Positions 1 to 5,302 of a DNA stretch of 9,948 nt are shown here, one piece after another. Within the stretch, counting starts at the first letter, position 1. Every line of letters starts with the position of its first letter. The position numbers and the translations under genes are program-made. The notes beneath the pieces are model-generated. The model was not told where the DNA came from. It made no database searches and was given only the letters and a program-made list of their open reading frames with translations. The stretch is from Bacillota bacterium (GTDB lineage Bacteria; Bacillota; Clostridia; Christensenellales; SZUA-584), in the NCBI GenBank assembly GCA_023399095.1, contig JAEWQS010000069.1:1-9948 (forward strand). The letters are read 5' to 3'.

Positions 1-267
1 CGCGCCGCAGAATTGACAAAAACGCACATCTGGCGTATTGGGTCTGCCGCATTGCATACAATAAACGAACCCCGGGAATACCGGGTGCTGTTCAGTATTA
101 AGGGGATTATTCTCCTCGTCAGCCTCCGGCGTCTCAGAGTTCTGCGGCTGGTCTGTAAATTTCACAGCATGCTGCCCGTCATTCTCAGCTGTGTCAAAAT
201 TATAGCCGCAGATGGCGCAAGATACCGCATCATCGTTGTTATTCGCACCGCATTGCATGCACGTCAT
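1..267 (-). CDS. Double zinc-ribbon protein, N-terminal part (cut by left edge)
   Basis: The first 89 codons are visible and remain open to the window edge, so the C-terminus is missing. Two zinc-binding ribbons can be read. The first has cysteines at residues 3, 6, 17 and 20 (MTCMQCGAN... then CAICG). The second, near residues 70-88, has the same pattern (CMQCG, ten residues later CQFCG). Between them lies a roughly 45-residue acidic, Pro/Asn/Gln-rich linker that looks disordered. Tandem ribbons of this type occur at the N-termini of many Firmicute proteins, often ahead of membrane or stress-related domains, so the function depends on the part not seen. The ATG at 267 follows a strong AGGAGGGA ribosome binding site; an in-frame ATG three codons later is less well placed and would lose the first cysteine. 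The gene reads away from the repeat region to its right. Confidence 0.8.
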   Translation of the reverse strand, partial: MTCMQCGANNNDDAVSCAICGYNFDTAENDGQHAVKFTDQPQNSETPEADEENNPLNTEQHPVFPGFVYCMQCGRPNTPDVRFCQFCGA

Positions 268-382
268 CTTGTCTCCCTCCTGTGATTGGTTTATATACAA
301 AACCATCAACACATCATACGCGGCAAAACCGCGCATCATGCCGGAGATGAAAAATAACTCGGTATGCAAAGCTAAAATCACA

Positions 383-409
383 TTGCTAAAGACGTTTTTA
401 GCATATAAT
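383..409 (+). promoter_or_regulatory. Weak candidate plus-strand promoter
   Basis: TTGCTA (383-388) is followed after 15 bases by a perfect TATAAT (404-409). The spacer is shorter than the usual 17 bases and the surroundings are AT-rich, so chance is a real possibility. If used, it would transcribe towards the hairpin repeat array at 567-854, for which no other promoter is evident. A small hairpin (GCTAAA/TTTAGC, 385-402) overlaps it. Confidence 0.2.
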
Positions 410-460
410 GTGGGTGTTTTGGAATTTTATAAGTTATTAATCTATTGTAAATAAATAAAA

Positions 461-495
461 TATCAAAAAAAATAAATTATTTTTGTTTTTTGATA
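461..495. repeat. A/T inverted repeat
   Basis: TATCAAAAAA (461-470) and TTTTTTGATA (486-495) are perfect 10-bp inverted arms with a 15-base spacer. The arrangement could act as a weak bidirectional terminator or could simply reflect AT-richness. It lies between the weak promoter at 383-409 and the repeat array. Confidence 0.4.
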
Positions 496-566
496 GCACT
501 TTGGCACTTCTCATACGTCTTATACATGACGCGCAATGCAGGGGCGCGGTGTTACAATTATTGTTA

Positions 567-625
567 CCTGTGCGGGCCGCACAAAAACACAAATCCCCAT
601 ATTGTGTGGCCCGCCATCTCCCTAA
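567..625 (+). repeat. Hairpin repeat, copy 1
   Basis: First of three related units. The 13-bp stem pairs GCGGGCCGCACAA (572-584) with TTGTGTGGCCCGC (602-614), including one G-T pair. The loop carries the core ATCCCCATA, which all three copies share. The stem is preceded by CCTGT and followed by CATCTCCCTAA. An open frame crosses this region on each strand, but the peptides are just translations of the repeat and lack ribosome binding sites. Confidence 0.85.
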
Positions 626-627
626 GC

Positions 628-651
628 GCCTTGGTTGATTGCGCCAAAGGC
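628..651 (+). repeat. Hairpin in the spacer between copies 1 and 2
   Basis: GCCTTGG (628-634) pairs with CCAAAGGC (644-651) with one bulged A, enclosing a 9-base loop. It sits directly after the conserved CATCTCCCTAA tail of copy 1. Its sequence is unrelated to the hairpin at the same relative place after copy 2. Confidence 0.5.
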
Positions 652-677
652 CAAGGGGTCAGAAGAGTTGCTATTTT

Positions 678-731
678 CCTGTGCAGGCCACATAAACAAT
701 CCCCATATTGTGTGGCCTGCCATCTCCCTAA
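678..731 (+). repeat. Hairpin repeat, copy 2
   Basis: Second unit, starting 111 bases after copy 1. GCAGGCCACATAA (683-695) pairs with TTGTGTGGCCTGC (708-720), including one T-G pair, around a 12-base loop with the shared CAATCCCCATA core. The outer stem position that is G-C in copy 1 is A-T here, with both arms changed. AGTTGCTA precedes the unit, as it does copy 3. Confidence 0.85.
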
Positions 732-733
732 TA

Positions 734-759
734 AGAACTTGACTGAAAAGTCGGGTTCT
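734..759 (+). repeat. GAAA-tetraloop hairpin between copies 2 and 3
   Basis: AGAACTTGACT (734-744) pairs over 11 bp with AGTCGGGTTCT (749-759) and closes on a GAAA loop. Two of the pairs are T-G, which pair in RNA only when the plus strand is transcribed. GAAA (a GNRA loop) is a stable, tertiary-contact-prone RNA tetraloop. The hairpin occupies the same relative place as the one at 628-651 but shares no sequence with it. Confidence 0.6.
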
Positions 760-791
760 GCCACGGCCTAAGGCCAAAATAGTTGCTAGTT

Positions 792-854
792 TCTGTGCAG
801 GCTGCGCAAAACAATCCCCATATTACCCTTTTGCGTGGCCTGCCATCTCCCTAT
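792..854 (+). repeat. Hairpin repeat, copy 3
   Basis: Third unit, starting 114 bases after copy 2. The stem is longer, 15 bp: GCAGGCTGCGCAAAA (797-811) with TTTTGCGTGGCCTGC (829-843), including one T-G and one G-T pair. The loop keeps CAATCCCCATATT and has extra bases ACCC. The tenth stem pair is G-C here against A-T in copies 1 and 2, a second compensatory change. The unit ends 14 bases before the candidate phosphatase promoter. Confidence 0.85.
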
Positions 855-868
855 CAATATGAAATCGA

Positions 869-898
869 TTTACAAATCCCCTTTCTTGCATATATGAT
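869..898 (+). promoter_or_regulatory. Candidate promoter of the alkaline phosphatase gene
   Basis: TTTACA (869-874), an 18-base spacer and TATGAT (893-898) resemble a sigma-A promoter with one mismatch per box. The predicted start is near 905. This leaves a leader of about 22 bases with the ribosome binding site AGGAGGG at 916-922 and the ATG at 927. No Pho-box-type direct repeat was recognised. Confidence 0.45.
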
Positions 899-926
899 AT
901 TGACAAGGAATAATTAGGAGGGCGTC

Positions 927-2483
927 ATGAGATCACATATTAAATCTGCGCTTGCTGTTTTTTGTTGTCTGATACTATTGTTTTTTGCTGCCTGCTCTTC
1001 GGGAGCGCCTTCACCGTCTGAAGCATCCGAAGAGCAGCCGGGCGCAAGCGAACCCGCCGTGCAGGAGATTGGTAAGCCTGCACATACGAAAGAGGTCTCG
1101 AATAAAACGCCCAAGTATGTGTTTTTGTTCATCGGTGACGGCATGTCGTTTGCGCAGGTGAACGCGACGCAGATTTATAAAGGCAGCATTGCGCAAGAGG
1201 AATTGGCCATAGGTGAGCTTAATTTCACACAGTTTCCTGTCACGGGCATGGCGACCACCTATGATGCCGCGTCTTTTTGCCCCGATTCCGCTTCAACAGG
1301 CACTGCGCTCTCCTGTGGAATTAAAACAAAGAGCGGCGTGCTGGGTCTTGCGGCCGATAAAGAAACCCAGCCGAAAAACATCGCGGAAATGTTTAAAGAG
1401 GACGGTAGAAGAATTGGTATTGTTTCTTCGGTGTCTATCAACAATGCGACACCGGCGGCGTTTTACGCGCATGTGCCTTCAAGAGGCGACTATTATGATA
1501 TTGCAATGCAGATGGCACTGAGTGATTTTGATTATTTCGGCGGCGGTTCGCTCGTTGATCCCACCGGTGAAGATGGAGACGAGGAAGATGCGTTCGATGT
1601 GCTTAAGCAAAATGGCTATACCATTGCCGACACGAAGGAAGAGATCATGGCGCTCGGCAGAAATTCGGGCAGGGTGTACGCAGTCAGCCCCGCGCTGCAA
1701 AATGCAGGTGCCATGCCGTTTTCGCTGGATGCGGCAGACGACGACCTGTCACTGGCGGATTTTGTGAGCAAAGGTATCGATGTGCTGGATAACGAAAACG
1801 GGTTTTTCATGGTCTGTGAATCGGGTATGATCGATTGGGCCTGCCACGCCAACGATGCGGCGACGACCATCGCAGAAACGCTGGTGCTCGAGGAGGCTGT
1901 TGAGGAGGCGCTTGCATTTGCGGATGAGCATCCCGGGGAAACGCTGATTGTTGTGACGGCAGATCATGAAACGGGCGGCATGGCACTTGGCTATGCGGCA
2001 ACGGGTTACGACACGAATTTTTCGATACTGGAAGGGCAGACGCTGTCATATACGGCGTTTAACGCGATTTTTTCCGAAATGAAGAAGGCCGATCCGCAGC
2101 CCATGATGAGCGATGTGCTGCCTGTGATCATGGAAAACTTCGGGCTCATTGCACCGGATGATCCGGACGCGGCGCTGGCACAGAATGCGGACCTTGTGCT
2201 AAGCGCTTATGAATATGAAAAGCTGGCGTCAGCGCTTTCCGAGTCGCTGGGAAACGGCGAATCAGATACAGATGAAGCAAAGCTTCTTTACGGCGGATAC
2301 GAGCCGTTTACCATGACACTGACGCATATCCTCAATAACAAAGCGGGCATCGGATGGACAACGTACGCCCATACGGGCGGCCTTGTGCCGGTGTTTGCGT
2401 ACGGCGCGGATGCGGAGCGCTTCAGCGGTTCATACGACAACACGGATATCTTCGCAAAGCTGGTGGACGTCTGTGGTCTTTAA
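927..2483 (+). CDS. Lipid-anchored alkaline phosphatase
   Basis: A 518-residue secreted phosphomonoesterase that releases inorganic phosphate from organic phosphates at the cell surface. Residues 1-23 form a lipoprotein signal (basic start, hydrophobic core, lipobox FAAC with Cys23), followed by a Ser/Glu/Pro-rich linker to about 60. Matching the E. coli PhoA fold, D71 in IGDGMS is a metal ligand and S121 in PDSAS is the phosphorylated nucleophile. R186 in HVPSR should bind phosphate. E298, D303 and H307 (CESGMIDWACH), D346 and H347 (TADHE) and H482 (HTGG) complete the metal site. Residues equivalent to E. coli D153 and K328 are N173 and W304; such changes are common outside enterobacteria and can alter Mg binding and kinetics. 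The ATG follows AGGAGGG by 4 bases. No terminator separates it from the downstream dehydrogenase gene, which has its own promoter. Family assignment is secure; substrate range is not. Confidence 0.95.
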   Translation: MRSHIKSALAVFCCLILLFFAACSSGAPSPSEASEEQPGASEPAVQEIGKPAHTKEVSNKTPKYVFLFIGDGMSFAQVNATQIYKGSIAQEELAIGELNFTQFPVTGMATTYDAASFCPDSASTGTALSCGIKTKSGVLGLAADKETQPKNIAEMFKEDGRRIGIVSSVSINNATPAAFYAHVPSRGDYYDIAMQMALSDFDYFGGGSLVDPTGEDGDEEDAFDVLKQNGYTIADTKEEIMALGRNSGRVYAVSPALQNAGAMPFSLDAADDDLSLADFVSKGIDVLDNENGFFMVCESGMIDWACHANDAATTIAETLVLEEAVEEALAFADEHPGETLIVVTADHETGGMALGYAATGYDTNFSILEGQTLSYTAFNAIFSEMKKADPQPMMSDVLPVIMENFGLIAPDDPDAALAQNADLVLSAYEYEKLASALSESLGNGESDTDEAKLLYGGYEPFTMTLTHILNNKAGIGWTTYAHTGGLVPVFAYGADAERFSGSYDNTDIFAKLVDVCGL

Positions 2484-2486
2484 GTT

Positions 2487-2514
2487 TTGTTACGCTTGCA
2501 ATACATGGTATAAT
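2487..2514 (+). promoter_or_regulatory. Promoter of the SDR gene, carrying a TGTTACGCT element
   Basis: TTGTTA (2487-2492), a 16-base spacer and a perfect TATAAT (2509-2514) lie between the phosphatase stop and the SDR start. The -35 region overlaps TGTTACGCT followed directly by TGCAATA (2488-2503). Both words occur in the same order in the minus-strand upstream region of the DUF4004 gene, where TGTTACGCT is one arm of a perfect dyad. Confidence 0.6.
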
Positions 2515-2542
2515 AAACAAAAAATAAAAGCGAGATCATGAT

Positions 2543-3739
2543 ATGCTGATGGAAAAAGCAACAGACTATAAAGGTTGCCTGAACGGCAAAACGGTATTGA
2601 TAACGGGTGCTGGCGGCGGTATCGGTTTTGAAGCTGCGCGGGCGCTTGCTTGGATGGACGCGAACGTGGTGATTGCGGAAATCGATGCGCAAAAGGCTGG
2701 TGCAGCTGCGCAGTGCATCAACGGAGAACTGGGTGAGGACAGAGTGTTGGCTTATCCAATCGATATTACAGACGACAAACAGGTGGAGGCGCTTTATCAC
2801 AACCTCAAAAAGAGATATGGCTTTGTGGATGTGGTCTTTAACAATGCCACGATTGCGCCGCTCGGCGCTGTGGATGAGGTGAGCATCGCTGATTGGGACA
2901 AAAGCTACGCAGTTAATTTGCGGGGGCCAGTCATGCTCGCTCAAAAGTTCCTACCGGACATGAAAAAGAGAAACCAGGGCACGATCGTGTTTGTACCGTC
3001 GTCTGGGGCGGCGCCGTTCATGGGCGCGTACGAGACGTTCAAGACCGCTCAGGTGGAGGTGTGCAACACGCTGGCGGCAGAGCTCGAGGGGACGGACATT
3101 AACGTTTTTAGCATAGGGCCGGGGCTTGTAAAAACACAGACGGCGCAAGACGCTATCCGGCAGGTGTCGGTTCAAATGAACATGACGCTGGATGCCTTTT
3201 ATGACATGAACGCCAAGCACATCCTTGACGCCGAATACGCGGGCGTTGGGTTTGCGATGGCTGTCGCGAAGGCTCGGGACTATAACGGGCAGGAGGTCAG
3301 TTCCATTCAGGTGCTTCTCAGCGCTGACCTGATTCAACAAGAACAGACACAAGAACCGACAGAGATATCGGATGCAGGCTTGCAGCAGCTACTCCCCCTC
3401 ATTGCGGATGCCGTTCGTACATTTCAGGAGCAATATCAGGGGTGGCTGGACAGGAATGTTTTTGAGCGCCAGTGGGTGCTGCGCGATTTTAAAAAGCAGG
3501 TGAAGCTGGCGGCAGATGAGTTTAAGTTTGAGCTGGAAAGCACGGTGCTGCTTGCAGAAGACAAAAAGATACTGGAGCTGGCGCAGAAGAAAGATTTGTT
3601 TGTCCGGCTTCGCGGTTACTATGAGCACCAGCTTAAGCTGCTGCAGGGCTTTGAGAAGGACGCGAGCAGGCTTGAAGAAAATTCGCGTATCATACAAGGC
3701 TGGATCGACGAGGTGCGGCAGGTTATCGCCCTGTTGTGA
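2543..3739 (+). CDS. Short-chain dehydrogenase/reductase with helical C-terminal extension
   Basis: A 398-residue cytoplasmic protein. Residues 14-261 are a classical SDR domain. The nucleotide-binding TGAGGGIG is at 21-28, and an acidic residue at the end of beta-2 (E46 or D48) suggests NAD(H) rather than NADP(H). DIT is at 74-76, and NNAT (100-103) replaces the usual NNAG. N125, S153 or S154, Y163 and K167 (YETFK) form the catalytic set, and PGLVKT is at 193-198. The substrate cannot be inferred. Residues 262-398 are outside the SDR fold: Gln/Glu/Lys/Leu-rich, predicted mostly helical, possibly coiled coil, with no recognised family. Typical SDRs have about 250 residues, so this is an unusual two-part protein. 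The ATG at 2543 has only a weak ribosome binding site (AGCGAG); an in-frame ATG at 2549 is an alternative. The gene has its own promoter just after the phosphatase stop and a terminator after its end. Confidence 0.85.
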   Translation: MLMEKATDYKGCLNGKTVLITGAGGGIGFEAARALAWMDANVVIAEIDAQKAGAAAQCINGELGEDRVLAYPIDITDDKQVEALYHNLKKRYGFVDVVFNNATIAPLGAVDEVSIADWDKSYAVNLRGPVMLAQKFLPDMKKRNQGTIVFVPSSGAAPFMGAYETFKTAQVEVCNTLAAELEGTDINVFSIGPGLVKTQTAQDAIRQVSVQMNMTLDAFYDMNAKHILDAEYAGVGFAMAVAKARDYNGQEVSSIQVLLSADLIQQEQTQEPTEISDAGLQQLLPLIADAVRTFQEQYQGWLDRNVFERQWVLRDFKKQVKLAADEFKFELESTVLLAEDKKILELAQKKDLFVRLRGYYEHQLKLLQGFEKDASRLEENSRIIQGWIDEVRQVIALL

Positions 3740-3773
3740 TATAAATTACTACGAATATTGATAAGCACTGGAT

Positions 3774-3802
3774 GGCCTGCGATAAAACGCAGGCCGTTTT
3801 TT
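3774..3802 (+). terminator. Intrinsic terminator after the SDR gene
   Basis: GGCCTGCG (3774-3781) and CGCAGGCC (3788-3795) form a perfect 8-bp stem with a 6-base loop, followed by GTTTTTT. It ends the plus-strand SDR transcript. On the minus strand the hairpin lies just past the bactofilin stop but lacks a following T tract, so it would be a poor terminator there. Confidence 0.9.
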
Positions 3803-3804
3803 GA

Positions 3805-4536
3805 TCAGACCTTCTTTTCTTCGCCCACCTTGGCACTGCCGGATTTATGAAAGGAGCCAATATACTCCACAACACCGATATCACACCCGTCGCCGATGGT
3901 GATATGGTTGCCGCGAACAACCTTGGCATAGGTATTCTCAAGTATGATTTTCTCACCCTCTATCAGATTCGCTTCGAGGCGCGGGTTATGCGTGCCCAGT
4001 GTCACGATGGATATCAAACTAAAGCCCTTTGTGCCGGACATCACGGTAATCGTTTCGCCGCCGATCTCTGTGGCTTTACTGGTGCTCCAATCCAGATGCA
4101 CATCCACATTTTCGGCGTTGAGCAGCCCGTCGATCTCAAAACGACCCGTGGAGCTAAACTGTTCCGCATTCACATTGCCTTTGACTTTGGCGCCGCCGCT
4201 AATCTTGATTGTTTGCGTATCCAGTCCACTTTTAGCCGTCGCAGAGCCGGATATGGAGACGTCGCTCGCCTTAACTTTGCCGCTGAAATCGGCAGCACCC
4301 CGAACCTTTAACACGTCTGCGCTGACTTCGCCTTCCATTTGCCCCGAGCCGTTGACGATCATCTGCTTGCACGTCATTTTCCCGATGACTTCGCCGGAGC
4401 CGTTTATCACGAAATCGCCGCATTCCACATCTCCTGTGATTTTTCCGCGCCCGAAGATTTTGACGGATTTATACTTTCCGCCGGGCACACTGCCAAAGCC
4501 GCTGATCTGAAGATCAGCCAATTCAGAATTGTTCAT
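3805..4536 (-). CDS. Bactofilin-like polymer-forming cytoskeletal protein (YhbE/YhbF type)
   Basis: A 243-residue protein made of short Gly/Val/Ile-rich beta repeats from about residue 10 to 150 (for example GKITGDVECGDFVINGSG, then related units about every 19-20 residues). This is the right-handed beta-helix pattern of bactofilins, which polymerise without nucleotide into membrane-associated scaffolds. The C-terminal part (IEGEKIILENT 192-202, VRGNHITIGDGC 207-218, then VEYIGSFH) matches the two-lobed YhbE/YhbF form from Bacillus rather than the short single-lobe bactofilins. In B. subtilis the two such proteins act in motility. The gene is second in an operon with DUF4004. Its ribosome binding site AGGAGGA overlaps the DUF4004 stop codon, with 11 bases between the genes, so translation is probably coupled. 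No transmembrane segment or signal peptide is seen. Only one bactofilin gene is present here, against two in B. subtilis. Confidence 0.85.
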   Translation of the reverse strand: MNNSELADLQISGFGSVPGGKYKSVKIFGRGKITGDVECGDFVINGSGEVIGKMTCKQMIVNGSGQMEGEVSADVLKVRGAADFSGKVKASDVSISGSATAKSGLDTQTIKISGGAKVKGNVNAEQFSSTGRFEIDGLLNAENVDVHLDWSTSKATEIGGETITVMSGTKGFSLISIVTLGTHNPRLEANLIEGEKIILENTYAKVVRGNHITIGDGCDIGVVEYIGSFHKSGSAKVGEEKKV

Positions 4537-4547
4537 CTATATTCCTC

Positions 4548-5168
4548 CTAAATCAATTTCAATTTTAATTCTTCTGTGACAGCCGGTATGCTGATTTTGC
4601 TGACCGGCCGCATATCCTTATCGAGACAAACTTCAGCCCCGGAAGGGACAGCGAAGCAGCAGAACACGCCGAGCTTGCGCGTGAGTACCGCGTCAAAGTT
4701 CGCGCTGTCAAATCGCAGCTGGCTTGTGCGCAGCAGATCCAACACGAGCCGTCCTTCATCAAGGCTGACATTGCCCGACATAAGCAGATTGCTGAATATA
4801 TAGGCCATCCGTATTTCGTTAAAATCCATATCACCTTCGCCATGGTCTTTTAAAAATATGCTCATCACATCAGTCGATATAAGGCCCTTTTGTTTTAACT
4901 CGTCTGGGCTTAGCACCACATCGTCAGGCGAGGGGGAGAACACGTCGGCGATGTCGTCGAGAGACACATCCTCTTTTAAATTCTTGATTTTCTCGATGCG
5001 AGCCAGCACTTTGCTTCTTGGGAAAAAGGTCTCCTGTCCGGTATATGTGGATTTGCGGATAAACCATTCCTCGGGTATCAGCCCTTTGCGCTTCCATCGG
5101 TAAAGCTGACCATAGGAAATGTCCGCGCGTTCCAGCAATTCTTTTTTGCTTATCAATTCTTCTTGCAT
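4548..5168 (-). CDS. yhbD: DUF4004 (YhbD-type) protein with MerR-like N-terminus
   Basis: A 206-residue protein. Residues 5-60 read like the winged helix of MerR regulators: KKELLERADISYGQLYRWK, then a wing-like GLIPEEWFIRKS, then the second helical part FFPRSKVLARIEKIKNLKED. The remainder (about 70-206) has an acidic stretch around 75-90 and a helical core, and ends in a short beta-rich tail containing two adjacent cysteines (CCF, 160-162). This matches the DUF4004 family, found next to bactofilin genes in Firmicutes as yhbD-yhbE-yhbF. Its molecular role is not established; a DNA-binding regulator of the operon or a bactofilin partner are both possible. The ATG follows AGGAGGA with an 8-base gap. 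A perfect 9-bp dyad lies just upstream and could be its own operator. Family call is from sequence pattern and neighbour; regulatory role is inference. Confidence 0.8.
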   Translation of the reverse strand: MQEELISKKELLERADISYGQLYRWKRKGLIPEEWFIRKSTYTGQETFFPRSKVLARIEKIKNLKEDVSLDDIADVFSPSPDDVVLSPDELKQKGLISTDVMSIFLKDHGEGDMDFNEIRMAYIFSNLLMSGNVSLDEGRLVLDLLRTSQLRFDSANFDAVLTRKLGVFCCFAVPSGAEVCLDKDMRPVSKISIPAVTEELKLKLI

Positions 5169-5193
5169 GAGTCGTTCCTCCTATTGCAATAGT

Positions 5194-5217
5194 AGCGTAA
5201 CATAACACTGTTACGCT
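5194..5217 (-). promoter_or_regulatory. Perfect 9-bp dyad upstream of the DUF4004-bactofilin operon (candidate operator)
   Basis: AGCGTAACA (5194-5202) and TGTTACGCT (5209-5217) are perfect inverted arms with a 6-base gap. On the minus strand the dyad is flanked by TTTACA (5222-5217) and TACTAT (5194-5189), a possible promoter with a 22-base spacer. Dyads filling an over-long spacer are the hallmark of MerR-type operators, though those spacers are usually 19-20 bases. A TATTGCAATA palindrome (5182-5191) follows. The promoter assignment is weak because transcription would start almost at the ribosome binding site. Confidence 0.5.
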
Positions 5218-5230
5218 GTAAAGGGGTAAA

Positions 5231-5262
5231 AGAAAATATCCGGGATAAAAATAGAGATCCCG
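5231..5262 (-). terminator. Possible terminator after the PhzF-family gene
   Basis: On the minus strand, CGGGAT and ATCCCG (5262-5257 and 5246-5241) form a 6-bp stem with a 10-base loop, followed by GATATTTTCTTTT. It lies about 40 bases after the stop of the PhzF-family gene and just before the DUF4004 promoter region. The stem is short, so termination may be partial. Confidence 0.4.
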
Positions 5263-5302
5263 AAAAAAATGTCATCGAAAAACCTGATAAAGTATCGTAG
5301 TT

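Larger units (their letters stand above)
268..566. other. AT-rich intergenic region, no gene seen
   Basis: No convincing coding sequence lies here. The part next to 267 should carry the promoter and leader of the zinc-ribbon gene, but no clear -35/-10 pair is visible on the minus strand. A small GC-rich hairpin (CGCGG, loop CAAAAA-like, CCGCG) lies at 319-333. From about 380 to 500 the composition becomes strongly AT-rich. This part holds a possible plus-strand promoter and a long A/T inverted repeat, listed separately. Composition differs sharply from the roughly 50% GC coding DNA around it. Confidence 0.6.

Noticed and set aside
490..771. Open frames of 93 codons (plus) and 66 codons (minus, 564-764) with internal peptide repeats such as CGPHK/CRPHK
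   Set aside because: They are translations of the hairpin repeat units, have no ribosome binding site, and the spacing of the repeats is not a multiple of three throughout. Structure, not protein, is what is conserved.
567..854. Repeat array as a CRISPR
   Set aside because: Units are about 54-63 bases, differ from each other, contain long stems, and the spacers share sequence with each other; no cas gene is near.
844..926. CATCTCCCTA tails as anti-ribosome-binding-site sequences controlling the phosphatase start
   Set aside because: Complementarity to the AGGAGGG site is only about four to five bases in register and the tails lie upstream of the candidate promoter.
2480..2944. Minus-strand open frame of 154 codons opposite the SDR gene
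   Set aside because: It is antisense to a gene with clear SDR motifs, has no recognisable domain and no good ribosome binding site.
3847..4510. Long plus-strand frames (154 and 188 codons) opposite the bactofilin gene
   Set aside because: Shadows of the repetitive bactofilin coding sequence; the minus-strand protein has family motifs and a ribosome binding site.
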